Shown: positions 26,205-34,718, numbered from the stretch's first letter. The stretch: DNA of 64,000 nucleotides from Marinimicrococcus sp033875255 (GCA_033875255.1 JAWZSN010000013.1:1-64000); one strand, 5' to 3'. Notes: generated from the letters alone by a model not told the origin. Made by a program: numbers and translations.

Positions 26205-26268
26205 TGCCAACTGCCGGAGAACGGAAAGAGAAAGCCGCGCGCAGCGCCTTGCACGGCCGCATCGCCCC
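26205..26268 (+). repeat. Copy of a short dispersed intergenic module (core AGCCGCGCGCAGCGCCTTGC)
   Basis: GCTGCCAACTGCCGGAGAAC then GGAAAGAGAAAGCCGCGCGC and AGCGCCTTGCACGGCC. The same module is at 20082-20142; inverted relatives lie at 25540-25590 and 25976-26030, and a degenerate one at 28235-28280. Every 262-bp array unit also contains its GC-rich core in inverse orientation. Confidence 0.7.
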
Positions 26269-26321
26269 GGCCCTGCGCCGACATCCGCCCTTTCGCCGGG
26301 CCCGTCCCCCGTTCCCGCGGC

Positions 26322-26549
26322 CTAAAAGCCGAGATCGCGCATGCAGCGTTCGAAGGCCGCCTGGCGGGCGGCGAGGTCGGGGCCGCTGGCGCGCGCCTTG
26401 CACCGGGGGATGGCGTCGGCCGCCATGACGTCGGTGCCGGGAGCATGATGCGGCCAGCTGCCGGTGGCGATGTCGGCGCCCGGCTGCGGCGCGCAGCCGG
26501 CGGCCGCCAGAAAAAGGAGGGCCGCCACGCAGGCGGCCCAGGCTGTCAC
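26322..26549 (-). CDS. Small putative lipoprotein
   Basis: 75 residues from a GTG that overlaps the stop of the upstream dehydratase gene (GTGA). It has a hydrophobic signal (AACVAALLFLAAAGC) ending in a lipobox AAGC, then a polar mature part with Cys in RCKARASG and a C-terminus AAFERCMRDLGF. Lipid anchoring is inferred. No family recognised. An ATG seven codons earlier (26570) is an alternative start. Coupling to the dehydratase suggests cotranscription. Confidence 0.55.
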   Translation of the reverse strand: MTAWAACVAALLFLAAAGCAPQPGADIATGSWPHHAPGTDVMAADAIPRCKARASGPDLAARQAAFERCMRDLGF

Positions 26550-28075
26550 ATCGTGGCGCCGATCTGCCATGGCACGAACTCGTGGTCGCCGACGCCAAGG
26601 GCCTCGGACTTGGACTGCTCGCCGGAGGCCACGCGGACCACCAGGTCGAAGATCCGGCGCCCGGCCTGCTCGATGCTCTCCTCGCCGTCGGCGATGGTGC
26701 CGCAATTGACGTCCATGTCCTCCTCGATGCGGCGGTACATGGCGCTGTTGGTGGCGATCTTGATGGACGGCACCGGCTTGTAGCCGAAGCACGAGCCGCG
26801 GCCGGTGGTGAAGGTCACCATGTTGGCGCCCGAAGCCACCTGGCCGGTCACCGAGCAGGGATCGTAGCCGGGACTGTCCATGAAGACGAAGCCGCGCGCC
26901 GTCACCGGCTCGGCATATTTGTAGACGCCGGTGAGGTTGGTGGTGCCGCCCTTTGCGGCAGCACCCAGCGACTTCTCGAGGATGGTGGTGAGACCGCCGG
27001 CCTTGTTGCCGGGGGAGGGGTTATTGTTCATCTCGCCGCCGTTGATGCGGCAATACTCCTCCCACCACCTGATCCGCTCGACCAGCTTCTGGCCGACCTC
27101 GGGGCTCACCGCGCGGCGCGTGAGCAGGTGCTCGGCGCCGTAGATCTCCGGCGTCTCGGCCAGGATCGCGGTGCCGCCGTGGCGCACCAGCAGGTCGGCG
27201 CAGTAGCCCAGTGCCGGATTGGCGGTGATGCCGGAATAGCCGTCGGAGCCGCCGCACTGGAGCGCCAGGCTGATCTCGCCGACCGACACCGGCTGCCGGC
27301 TCGCCTCGGCGGCGTGCGGCAGCATCTCCTTGATCATCGAGACGGCGCGGTCGACGGTCTTGCGGGTGCCGCCGGTCTCCTGCATCGTCATGGTGCGGAA
27401 CAGCGGCCCACGCTGGATCTGGTAGGCCTCCAGCAGGAAGTCGATCTGGTTCACCTCGCAGCCCAGGCCGATCATCAGGATGCCGGCGAAGTTGGGATGC
27501 CGGGCGAAGCCCCAAAGGGTGCGCTGCAGCGCCGCGAAGCCGTCGCCGCGATCGGCCATGCCGCAGCCGGTGGCGTGGGTGATCGCCACCACCCCGTCGA
27601 CATTGGGGTACTGCGCCAGCACCTCGCGGGGGAACTGCTCGGCGATGAACTTGCAGACGGTGGCCGAGCAGTTGACCGTCGAGATGACGCCGATGAAGTT
27701 GCGGGTGCCGATGCGCCCGCTCGGGCGCACGAAGCCCTGGAAGCTCGGGCGCTCCGCCTCGGGCACGAAGACCGTCGGCTGCACGTCGGCGCCGAAGGCG
27801 TAGTCGCGGTCGAACTCGCCCATGACGCAGTTATGGACGTGGATGTGCTCGCCAGCCTCGATGTCGGCGCTGGCGAAGCCGATGATCTGGTTGAACTTCC
27901 TGACCGGCTCCCCCTTGGCGATCGGCCGGGTGGCGATCTTGTGGCCGGCCGGCACCTTCTGCCGGGTGAGAAGATCCTCGCCGGCGAGCAGCGTCCCCTC
28001 CTCGATGCCGAGCCGGGCGACGATGGTGTTGTCGTTGGGATTGAGGCGGATGAACGAAGAAGCGGAAGCGGTCAT
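26546..28075 (-). CDS. UxaA family hydrolyase (altronate/galactarate dehydratase-like)
   Basis: 509 residues. An N-terminal SAF-like domain (EEGTLLAGEDLLTRQKVPAG) is followed by the UxaA catalytic region with NYFI-type GTRNFIGVISTVNCSATV, ATGCGMADRGDG, MIGLGCEVNQ and, near the end, SPGYDPCSVTGQVASGANMV. Family members dehydrate sugar acids to 2-keto-3-deoxy products with Fe. The exact sugar acid is unknown; the neighbouring TRAP-TAXI system could import it, and eda (KDPG aldolase) is elsewhere in the window. ATG 28075 gives the family length. Confidence 0.9.
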   Translation of the reverse strand: MTASASSFIRLNPNDNTIVARLGIEEGTLLAGEDLLTRQKVPAGHKIATRPIAKGEPVRKFNQIIGFASADIEAGEHIHVHNCVMGEFDRDYAFGADVQPTVFVPEAERPSFQGFVRPSGRIGTRNFIGVISTVNCSATVCKFIAEQFPREVLAQYPNVDGVVAITHATGCGMADRGDGFAALQRTLWGFARHPNFAGILMIGLGCEVNQIDFLLEAYQIQRGPLFRTMTMQETGGTRKTVDRAVSMIKEMLPHAAEASRQPVSVGEISLALQCGGSDGYSGITANPALGYCADLLVRHGGTAILAETPEIYGAEHLLTRRAVSPEVGQKLVERIRWWEEYCRINGGEMNNNPSPGNKAGGLTTILEKSLGAAAKGGTTNLTGVYKYAEPVTARGFVFMDSPGYDPCSVTGQVASGANMVTFTTGRGSCFGYKPVPSIKIATNSAMYRRIEEDMDVNCGTIADGEESIEQAGRRIFDLVVRVASGEQSKSEALGVGDHEFVPWQIGATM

Positions 28076-28293
28076 GCGGAGGCCTGCCCTAGATGTGCTT
28101 TGGGGCATCATAGCGCCCTGGCCCCTGCCGCCATAGGGCCGCTGCATGGGAGCGGCCATGCGTCCCGGACGCCCGGCGCCGGGCAGAGGGGCGGGCGAGC
28201 GCCGCGCGCGGCGGGCCTTGCAATCGCAGGGAGGACACCCGGCGAGAAGCAGGAAAGAAGAAGCCGCGCGCAACGCCTCGGGCGGCGGCCGGC
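28076..28293. other. Intergenic region with a degenerate short repeat module
   Basis: Between uxaA-like and cobT genes. Positions 28235-28280 read GCAGGAAAGAAGAAGCCGCG then CGCAACGCCTCGGG, a degenerate copy of the dispersed module. No other feature seen. Confidence 0.5.
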
Positions 28294-30165
28294 TCAGCTG
28301 CGCCGGCCGCCGCGGCGGCGGTCTTCCTGGAAGAGGCTGGAGAGCTGGCCGAGCATGGCGCCGCCGAGCTGCTCGGGATCGGAGATGGTCACCGCGCGGC
28401 GGTAGTAGCGGGTGACGTCGTGGCCGATGCCGATGGCCGCCAGCTCCACGTCCGAGCGGGTCTCGACCCAGTCGATGACCTCGCGCAGGTGGCGCTCGAG
28501 ATAGTTGCCGGGATTGGCCGAGAGCGTGCTGTCGTCGACCGGCGCGCCGTCGGAGATCACCATGAGCACCCGGCGCTGCTCGGGGCGGGCGAGCAGGCGG
28601 CTGTGCGCCCACAGGATGGCCTCGCCGTCGATGTTCTCCTTGAGGAGACCCTCGCGCAGCATCAGGCCGAGATTGGCGCGCGCCCGGCGCCAGGGCGTCT
28701 CGGCGGGCTTGTAGACGATGTGCCGGAGATCGTTGAGACGGCCGGGATTGGCGGGCTTGCCGGCGCGCAGCCAGGATTCGCGGGCCTGCCCGCCCTTCCA
28801 GGCCCGGGTGGTGAAGCCCAGCACCTCGACCTTGACGCCGCAGCGCTCGAGGGTACGCGCGAGGATGTCGGCGCTCATCGCCGCCACGGCGATCGGCCGG
28901 CCGCGCATCGAGCCGGAATTGTCGATCAGCAGGCTCACCACCGTGTCGCGGAACTCGATCTCCGTCTCGGCCTTGTAGGAGAGCGGCAGGTCGGGGCTGA
29001 TCACCACGCGGGAAAGACGCGCCGCGTCGAGGATGCCCTCCTCGAGATCGAACTCCCAGGACCGCTGCTGCTGCGCCATGAGCTTGCGCTGCAGGCGGTT
29101 GGCCATGCGGCCGATCATGCTCTCGAAACGCCGCAAGGACTGGTCGAGCTGGGCGCGCAGGCGCACCAGCTCGCTTTGGCCGCATAGCTCCTCGACCCCC
29201 ACCACCTCGTCGAAGGCGGTGCTGAAGACGCGATAGGCCAGAGAATCGCCGCCCGGCGGCAGGAACTGCGGTCGGGTCGCCTCGCTGTCCTCGCCCTCCT
29301 CCTCGCCACCCGGCTCGCTCTGCGTCTCCTCGCTGGCCTCGGCGGTCTGCGCGTCGTCGCTCTGGTCCTCGGCGGAGCCCTCGGCGGCCTCGCTGCGGGC
29401 GCGCTCCTCGGCACTCTCGGCCTCGCCCTCGCTCTCGCCGTCCTCGCCGGAGCCTTCGCCGGCCTGCTGCTGCTCCTCGTTGTCCTGGCTGTCGGGCTCG
29501 CCCTCCTCGGGCTGCTCCTCGAGCTCCTCGCTCAGCCCCAGGTCGGTCAGGATCTCGCGCACCTGCCGCGCAAAGCCGGCCTGGTCGTCGAAGCGGCCCT
29601 CGAGCCGGGGCAGGGCGCCCTCGAGATGCCGGTCGAGCCAGTCGCTCCAGCTCGCCAGCAAGCGGCGCTGCTCGTCGCTGGGCGGCGTGCCCAGGAGGCG
29701 CTCGCGGACATAGGTCTCGACGATGTCGGCCACGGTGGCGTCGTTCGAGCCCTGCGACGCGCCGGCGCGGGCACGGTGGGCCGCCTCGAGATTGGCGTGC
29801 ACGCCCTGCATGTGACGCGAGCCCAGCCCCTCGACCCGCACCTGCTCGAGCCGGTCGAACAGCAGCATCGCCATCTCGCCGGCAGGCGCGAAGCGGCGGT
29901 GCAGGCCGGCATCGTGGTAGCGGGCGCGCAGGGCGGCACCGTCGGCCTCGCCCCGCACGCGCGCGAGCTCGCCCGCTCCCAGCTCGCGCCGCGGTGGCGA
30001 CAGGCGCACCGACGGCCCGGCCGGCGCGCTCGACGCCGCCGCCGATTTGGGGCGCTCGCTGCCGCGGAAGGCGACGTCGAGGGCCGGCCGCGCCGCCACG
30101 GCGCGGACCGTGGCGGCGAGAGCCCGCTGGAGATTCTCGCCCGTTCGAGTCGAGTCCTTCGTCAC
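28294..30165 (-). CDS. cobT: Cobaltochelatase subunit CobT
   Basis: 623-residue co-chaperone subunit of the aerobic cobaltochelatase CobNST, which inserts Co into hydrogenobyrinate diamide. N-terminal helical domain, a long acidic Glu/Asp/Ser/Gln-rich linker (about 225-310), and a C-terminal VWA domain with the MIDAS motif LLIDNSGSMRG and VLMVISDGAPVDDST. The GTG start at 30165 is 16 bases after the cobS stop and matches the family N-terminus; an ATG further upstream would overlap cobS. No cobN is present in the window, so it may have a different partner. Confidence 0.93.
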   Translation of the reverse strand: MTKDSTRTGENLQRALAATVRAVAARPALDVAFRGSERPKSAAASSAPAGPSVRLSPPRRELGAGELARVRGEADGAALRARYHDAGLHRRFAPAGEMAMLLFDRLEQVRVEGLGSRHMQGVHANLEAAHRARAGASQGSNDATVADIVETYVRERLLGTPPSDEQRRLLASWSDWLDRHLEGALPRLEGRFDDQAGFARQVREILTDLGLSEELEEQPEEGEPDSQDNEEQQQAGEGSGEDGESEGEAESAEERARSEAAEGSAEDQSDDAQTAEASEETQSEPGGEEEGEDSEATRPQFLPPGGDSLAYRVFSTAFDEVVGVEELCGQSELVRLRAQLDQSLRRFESMIGRMANRLQRKLMAQQQRSWEFDLEEGILDAARLSRVVISPDLPLSYKAETEIEFRDTVVSLLIDNSGSMRGRPIAVAAMSADILARTLERCGVKVEVLGFTTRAWKGGQARESWLRAGKPANPGRLNDLRHIVYKPAETPWRRARANLGLMLREGLLKENIDGEAILWAHSRLLARPEQRRVLMVISDGAPVDDSTLSANPGNYLERHLREVIDWVETRSDVELAAIGIGHDVTRYYRRAVTISDPEQLGGAMLGQLSSLFQEDRRRGGRRS

Positions 30166-30181
30166 CTCAGACCCGCGCGCT

Positions 30182-31192
30182 TCAGGCGAAGACGAGGTTG
30201 GCGGCGGATTCGGGCAGCTCCTGGCCGAAGCAGCGCTGGTAGTACTCGGCAATGACCGAGCGCTCGGCCTCGTCGCATTTGTTGAGGAAGGTGAGGCGGA
30301 AGGCCATCCCCATGTCGCCGAAGATCTCGGCGTTCTCGGCCCAGGTGATCACCGTGCGCGGCGACATGACGGTCGAGATGTCCCCGGCGACGAAGCCGTT
30401 GCGGGTCAGGCCGGCGAGGCTCACCATCGCGTTGAGCTTGCGCCGCCCCTCGGGCGAATCGTAACCCGGCGCCTTGGCCAGCACGATCCGGCACTCTTCC
30501 TCGTGGGGCAGATAGTTGAGCTGGGTGACGATGCTCCAGCGGTCCATCTGGCCCTGGTTGATCTGCTGCGTGCCGTGATAGAGGCCGGACGTGTCGCCCA
30601 GGCCCACCGTGTTGGCGGTGGCGAACAGGCGGAACGAGCGGTGCGGCTTCAAGACCCGGTTCTGGTCGAGCAGGGTCATGCGGCCCTGGGCCTCGAGGAC
30701 CCGCTGGATCACGAACATCACGTCGGGCCGGCCGGCATCGTACTCGTCGAACACCAGCGCCACCGGCCGCTGCAGCGACCAGGGCAGGATGCCCTCGCGA
30801 TACTCGGTGACCTGCTTGCCCTCGCGCAGGACGATGGCGTCCTTGCCGATCAGGTCGATGCGGCTGATGTGGCTGTCGAGATTGACCCGGACGCAGGGCC
30901 AGTTGAGGCGTGCCGCCACCTGCTCGATGTGGGTCGACTTGCCGGTGCCGTGATAGCCCTGGATCATCACCCGCCGGTTGTGGGTGAAGCCGGCCAGGAT
31001 CGCCAGCGTGGTGGCCCGGTCGAACTGGTAGGTCGGGTCGACCTCCGGCACGTAGGCGGTGCGGCGGCTGAAGGCTGCGACCTCGAGGGGGCTGTCGATG
31101 CCGAAGGTCTCGGCGACGGAAAGCCTGACGTCGGGCAGCTCGGGGAGGTCCAGCAGGTCCTCCGGCTCTTCCAGGAATGCCTCGTGGCGCAA
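30182..31192 (-). CDS. cobS: Cobaltochelatase subunit CobS (AAA+ ATPase)
   Basis: AAA+ partner of CobT. Walker A QGYHGTGKSTHIEQVA, Walker B VALVFDEYDAGRPDV, sensor ATANTVGLGDTSGLYHGTQQ, and the C-terminal FLNKCDEAERSVIAEYYQR are as in the family. The start is uncertain: TTG at 31192 has GGAG nine bases upstream and gives about the usual N-terminus before LPDVRLSVAETFGID (336 residues); an ATG at 31288 would add 32 atypical residues. It lies between a J-domain gene and cobT, a standard alphaproteobacterial order. Confidence 0.93.
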   Translation of the reverse strand: MRHEAFLEEPEDLLDLPELPDVRLSVAETFGIDSPLEVAAFSRRTAYVPEVDPTYQFDRATTLAILAGFTHNRRVMIQGYHGTGKSTHIEQVAARLNWPCVRVNLDSHISRIDLIGKDAIVLREGKQVTEYREGILPWSLQRPVALVFDEYDAGRPDVMFVIQRVLEAQGRMTLLDQNRVLKPHRSFRLFATANTVGLGDTSGLYHGTQQINQGQMDRWSIVTQLNYLPHEEECRIVLAKAPGYDSPEGRRKLNAMVSLAGLTRNGFVAGDISTVMSPRTVITWAENAEIFGDMGMAFRLTFLNKCDEAERSVIAEYYQRCFGQELPESAANLVFA

Positions 31193-31317
31193 AGGTCGAC
31201 ACTCCGCACAAGCGTGGGAAAAGGCGGCGAAGCCGGTTATGCGCGCCGGGCCGCCATACGGCAACCCCGTGCCCGCGATGGCGGCCATCCGTCCGCGGCT
31301 CTACCGCATCGCCGGCC

Positions 31318-31905
31318 TCAGCGGCCGACGAGGTTGTCCTTGAGATATTTGTAGGCTTCGTTGATGCGCTTCAACCGTTCCTCGGCGTCGCGGTCGCCGC
31401 CGTGAAGATCGGGGTGGTGGCGCTTGACCAGGAGCTTGTAGCGCTTTTTGAGGTCCTCGAGGGAGAATCCGGCCTGCAGCTCCAGCACCGCCATCATCGC
31501 CTCGGCCTCGCCGGCCGGCGTCCGCGTGCGGTGCATGCGGGCATCCTCGGTCCGCTCCGCCTCGAAGAAGCCGAACGGGTCGGACCAGCCGCCGGTGCCG
31601 CTTGCGAAGCTGGTGCCGAAGCGCCAGCTCGGGCGGTGCCAGGTGGTGTCGTCACGCCGATGGCTCTCGATCTCCGCCTCGCTCATACCGGCGAAATAGT
31701 CCCAGCCGCGATTATACTCGCGGACATGCTCGAGGCAGAGCCAGATGAAGTCGCGGAGCTCCTCGCGCGACCGCGGCGCGCGGTGCTCTCCTTCGGCACA
31801 GCAACCCGGCCACGCACAGGTGCGCCGCGCCGCCCCGGCATGGCGCTCGAGCCATGGCCGGTGCAGGTGGGAGTCGATGGCAGGTCGCCGCGAGGGGTTG
31901 CTCAT
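31318..31905 (-). CDS. J-domain (DnaJ-like) protein
   Basis: 195 residues. The C-terminal J domain spans about 135-195 and has the HPD motif in KRHHPDLHGGD plus RLKRINEAYKYLKD. The N-terminal half includes a Cys pair (RTCAWPGC) and EELRDFIWLCLEHVREYNRGW, typical of the short DnaJ-like proteins beside cobS. It probably recruits DnaK to an unknown client. ATG 31905 gives the family N-terminus. Same strand as cobS and cobT. Confidence 0.88.
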   Translation of the reverse strand: MSNPSRRPAIDSHLHRPWLERHAGAARRTCAWPGCCAEGEHRAPRSREELRDFIWLCLEHVREYNRGWDYFAGMSEAEIESHRRDDTTWHRPSWRFGTSFASGTGGWSDPFGFFEAERTEDARMHRTRTPAGEAEAMMAVLELQAGFSLEDLKKRYKLLVKRHHPDLHGGDRDAEERLKRINEAYKYLKDNLVGR

Positions 31906-32220
31906 GGGCCGAACTATGGGGATCGGCCAGGATCGCGGCAAGAGCTGCCGGGCAGCCCCGGCGTGCGGCGGCCGTCGTTGCCGCCGGGCCGTCCGTGCGG
32001 ACCCGGGAGGCCGGCCACACGCCCTTCCACACCGCCGGCGACGGGGCCGATGCACCACGCCGGCCCGGTCGGGCCGTGGGGGTGCAAGCGCCGGCGGCTC
32101 GCAGTGGCGGGTGCATGACGCATCGGCTCATGAATGCACGGCTCGACACGCGACGGCGAGGCGTGTCCGGCGCCGCGTGCCCGCGCGCTCGTGAGACCTG
32201 GGCCGGGGGGATGACCGCTT
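31906..32220. other. Intergenic region without a recognised gene
   Basis: About 315 bases of very GC-rich DNA between the J-domain and XRE genes. It contains a loose palindrome around 32111-32137 (TGCAT ... ATGCA). No promoter can be assigned confidently. Confidence 0.4.
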
Positions 32221-32628
32221 CTAGCTGCTCTCCTCCTCCGTCGCGGCCAGGGCGCGGGCGAGATTGCAGAGCGCTTCCTGGTGGCGGCGGTTGGTGACCG
32301 AGATGAAGTTGCGGGCGAGCTCGAGCAGCATGCGCTGCTGGGGCGTCGGCTTGAAGTTGCGCTCGCCTTCCATGCCCTCGAAGAAATAGCCGACATCCAC
32401 CCCCAGCGCATGCGCGATGGTGTAGAGCCTGCCTGCGGCGATCCGGTTGATCCCCTTCTCGTACTTGTGGGCCTGCTGGTAGGTCACGCCGATGAGCTCG
32501 GCCATCTGCTGCTGGGTAAGGCCCAGCATGATGCGCCGCTCGCGCATCCGCGCTCCGACATAACGATCGACGTCCTGCGCTCGGGATCGCCCGGGCGTGG
32601 TCTGCGACTTGACCAATGCAGTTGCCAT
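32221..32628 (-). CDS. XRE/Cro-CI family transcriptional regulator
   Basis: 135 residues. The helix-turn-helix is at about 25-65 (RRIMLGLTQQQMAELIGVTY, QQAHKYEKGINRI), followed by LGVDVGYFFEGM and a C-terminal helical segment (LELARNFISVTNRRHQEAL). This layout is very common in Alphaproteobacteria. ATG 32628 has GGAGA upstream at good spacing. It is divergent from bolA across about 320 bases, which could include its operator, but none is identified. Confidence 0.9.
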   Translation of the reverse strand: MATALVKSQTTPGRSRAQDVDRYVGARMRERRIMLGLTQQQMAELIGVTYQQAHKYEKGINRIAAGRLYTIAHALGVDVGYFFEGMEGERNFKPTPQQRMLLELARNFISVTNRRHQEALCNLARALAATEEESS

Positions 32629-32948
32629 GCGCGTCTCTCCGTACCACCTCACGGGCTTGCGGCCACGGGAACGGCGCACCCCGCCTGCGTCCGCCGAATG
32701 TGGCGCCTTCTACTCGTAGTTACGATGCGATTGCCAATAATGCGTTAAGATGGCCATCTTGTCCCGCCCGTATTTGCCGCTGCGCCTTAGGGTGCATGCG
32801 AGTATCCCGGTGCAGCAGTGCCACGTCGGGTTGCGGAGTTTACCTGCGGGTGAGCGTCCCGATTGTCGGGAGACTGTGCCGTCGAAGGCAAAGAACGCTT
32901 GAGAGCACCTGAGGTTCCCTGAGATCCATGTCGCAAGGAGAGACGATC
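32629..32948. other. Divergent promoter region between the XRE regulator and bolA
   Basis: 320 bases. On the minus strand a weak promoter-like pair, TTGGCA (32732-32737) and AGTAGA (32709-32714) spaced by 17, faces the XRE gene. The AT-richest part of the window's intergenic DNA (TTACGATGCGATTGCCAATA) lies here. On the plus side AAGGAG precedes bolA. Confidence 0.4.
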
Positions 32949-33239
32949 ATGCGCGTGCGAACAGCGCTGGAGCAGCGCCTGCGGGAGGCGCTCGCTCCCG
33001 AGGCGCTCGAGATCGAGGACCAGTCGGCGCTGCATGCCGGCCATGCCGGCGCCCGCCCCGAGGGGGAGAGCCATTTCCGCGTCGTCGTGGTGGCGCGCCG
33101 GTTCGACGGGCAGAGCCGGGTGGCGCGCCAGCGCATGGTGTTCGAGGCGGCGGGCGATCTGCTGCGCACCGACATCCATGCGCTCTCGATCACCGCGCTG
33201 ACCCCCGGCGAGGCCGCCGCGCGCGGGGGCGCCGGCTGA
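32949..33239 (+). CDS. bolA: BolA family protein
   Basis: 96 residues, BolA/IbaG fold: helical start RTALEQRLREALAPEALEIED, then SHFRVVVVARRFDGQSRVARQRMVFEAA with the conserved SHF and the RH-type region, and IHALSITALTP. BolA proteins bind Fe-S-loaded monothiol glutaredoxins and may bind DNA. ATG 32949 has AAGGAGAGACGATC before it; the ATG seven codons earlier has no ribosome site. Converges on ppa. Confidence 0.92.
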   Translation: MRVRTALEQRLREALAPEALEIEDQSALHAGHAGARPEGESHFRVVVVARRFDGQSRVARQRMVFEAAGDLLRTDIHALSITALTPGEAAARGGAG

Positions 33240-33269
33240 CGGCCGCGCGGGACGCGCCGGGCGGGCGGG

Positions 33270-33797
33270 CTACTTGCGGGCCCGCTCGATCCCCTCGACG
33301 ATCAGCCGCTTGGCCTCGTCGATGTCGGCCCAGCCCAGCACCTTGACCCACTTGTTGGGCTCGAGATCCTTGTAGTGCTCGAAGAAGTGGGCGATCCGCG
33401 CGAGGTCGATCTCGGGGACGTCGCGGTAGCTGGCGACCTTCCGGTGGACCTGGGTCACCTTGTCGATCGGCACCGCCAGGATCTTCTCGTCCATCCCCGC
33501 CTCGTCCTCCATCTTGAGGACGCCGATCGGCCGCGCCCGGACCACCGAGCCCGGGAGCAGCGGCATCCGGCCGATCACCATGACGTCGACCGGGTCGCCA
33601 TCCTCCGCCAGGGTCTGCGGAACGAACCCGTAATTGCAGGGATAGAACATCGTCGTGTAAAGGAAGCGGTCGACGAAGATGAAGCCGCTGTCCTTGTCGT
33701 ACTCGTACTTGATCGGGTCCGAGCGCAGCGGCACCTCGATCAGGACGTTGACCTCATCCGGCGGGTTCTTGCCGGCCGGCAGCTTGGTGAGATCCAT
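33270..33797 (-). CDS. ppa: Inorganic pyrophosphatase (family I)
   Basis: Hydrolyses PPi to phosphate, pulling biosynthetic reactions forward. 175-residue soluble enzyme with KYEYDKDSGFIFVDRFL, MFYPCNYGFVPQTLAEDGDP and the signature DGDPVDVMV carrying the Mg-binding Asp residues, plus ILAVPIDK. Normal length. An inverted terminator is not seen in the 30 bases between it and bolA. Confidence 0.97.
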   Translation of the reverse strand: MDLTKLPAGKNPPDEVNVLIEVPLRSDPIKYEYDKDSGFIFVDRFLYTTMFYPCNYGFVPQTLAEDGDPVDVMVIGRMPLLPGSVVRARPIGVLKMEDEAGMDEKILAVPIDKVTQVHRKVASYRDVPEIDLARIAHFFEHYKDLEPNKWVKVLGWADIDEAKRLIVEGIERARK

Positions 33798-33836
33798 GGT
33801 GTTCTCCTGTGGGACGCGATCAGGACCGGGCGGCGC

Positions 33837-34718
33837 TCAGGGCCAGGCGACGAGGGGCGGCAGCGACATCAAGATCGCCTCGGGATGCCCGCCCGTCTTC
33901 AGGCCGAACTGCGTGCCGCGGTCGTATAGCAGGTTGAATTCCACATAGCGCCCGCGCCGTTCGAGCTGCCAGGCGCGCTCGGCGTCGGTCCACGGCCGGT
34001 CCATGTGGGCGCGCACGAGGCGCGGGTAGACGTCGAGGAACGCCAGGCCCACGTCGCGGGTGAAGGCGAGGTGGCGGTCGAACTCGCCATCCAGATAATC
34101 GTAGAAGATGCCGCCCACGCCGCGCGCCTCGCCGCGGTGGGGGATGAAGAAATAGTCGTCCGCCCACTTCTTGAAGCGCTCGTAGGCGTCCGGGGCGAGG
34201 CCGGCGCAGGCCTTGGCGAGCCGCTCGTGGAAGAGGCGGGTGTCCTCCTCGTTCGGGTAGATCGGGTTGAGATCGGCGCCGCCGCCGAACCACGTCTTGC
34301 TGGTCCGGATGTGGCGGGTGTTCATGTGCACGGGCGGGACGTGCGGGTTGCGCGGATGCGCCACCAGCGAGATGCCGCTCGCCCAGAACCGGCCGTCGGC
34401 CTCGGCGCCGGGGATCCTCGCGCGGAACTCCGGCGAGAACTCGCCCCACACGGTCGAGACGTTGACGCCGACCTTCTCGAACACCCGGCCGCGCATGAGC
34501 GCCATGGTGCCGCCGCCGCCGCCCTCGCGGGTCCATGGCAGGCGCTCGAAGCGGCCGGCCGCGGCGGTCTCGTGGCCCTGCCCGCGCCAGGCGTCCTCGA
34601 TCTCCTCGAACGTCGCGCAGATGCGGTCGCGCAGGCTCTCGAACCAAGCCCGCGCCGCCTCCTTCTGCCCTTCCGCCTGCTCCGTCTGCACCTCGTTCTC
34701 CCAGTTGCCCGGGGCCAC
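33837..34718 (-). CDS. hemF: Oxygen-dependent coproporphyrinogen III oxidase
   Basis: Aerobic step of haem synthesis: coproporphyrinogen III to protoporphyrinogen IX. 293 residues with the signature region NVSTVWGEFSPEF, PRNPHVPPVHMNTRHI, TWFGGGADLNPIYP, YFFIPHRGEARGVGGIFYDYL and GRYVEFNLLYDRGTQFGL. It begins with GTG directly after the trmL stop codon (TAG GTG), so it is coupled to trmL. Demand for haem by the adjacent bc1 genes fits, though the strands differ. Confidence 0.96.
   Translation of the reverse strand: MAPGNWENEVQTEQAEGQKEAARAWFESLRDRICATFEEIEDAWRGQGHETAAAGRFERLPWTREGGGGGTMALMRGRVFEKVGVNVSTVWGEFSPEFRARIPGAEADGRFWASGISLVAHPRNPHVPPVHMNTRHIRTSKTWFGGGADLNPIYPNEEDTRLFHERLAKACAGLAPDAYERFKKWADDYFFIPHRGEARGVGGIFYDYLDGEFDRHLAFTRDVGLAFLDVYPRLVRAHMDRPWTDAERAWQLERRGRYVEFNLLYDRGTQFGLKTGGHPEAILMSLPPLVAWP

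Larger units (their letters stand above)
25488..26321. other. Gene-free region of 834 bases holding several dispersed repeat copies
   Basis: No coding sequence is convincing. It contains an inverted short module (25540-25590), an inverted copy of the array core (25684-25858), a forward short module (25976-26030), a forward copy of the array core (26070-26200) and an inverted short module (26205-26268). The region therefore seems assembled from mobile or duplicating pieces rather than being ordinary intergenic DNA. Confidence 0.7.

Noticed and set aside
32100..32140. tRNA-like or palindromic element near TGCATGACGCATCGGC
   Set aside because: Arms do not form a cloverleaf and no T-loop (GTTCGAAT-like) sequence is present.
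33240..33269. Terminator between bolA and ppa
   Set aside because: Only GC-rich strings; no stem with a U-tract on either strand.
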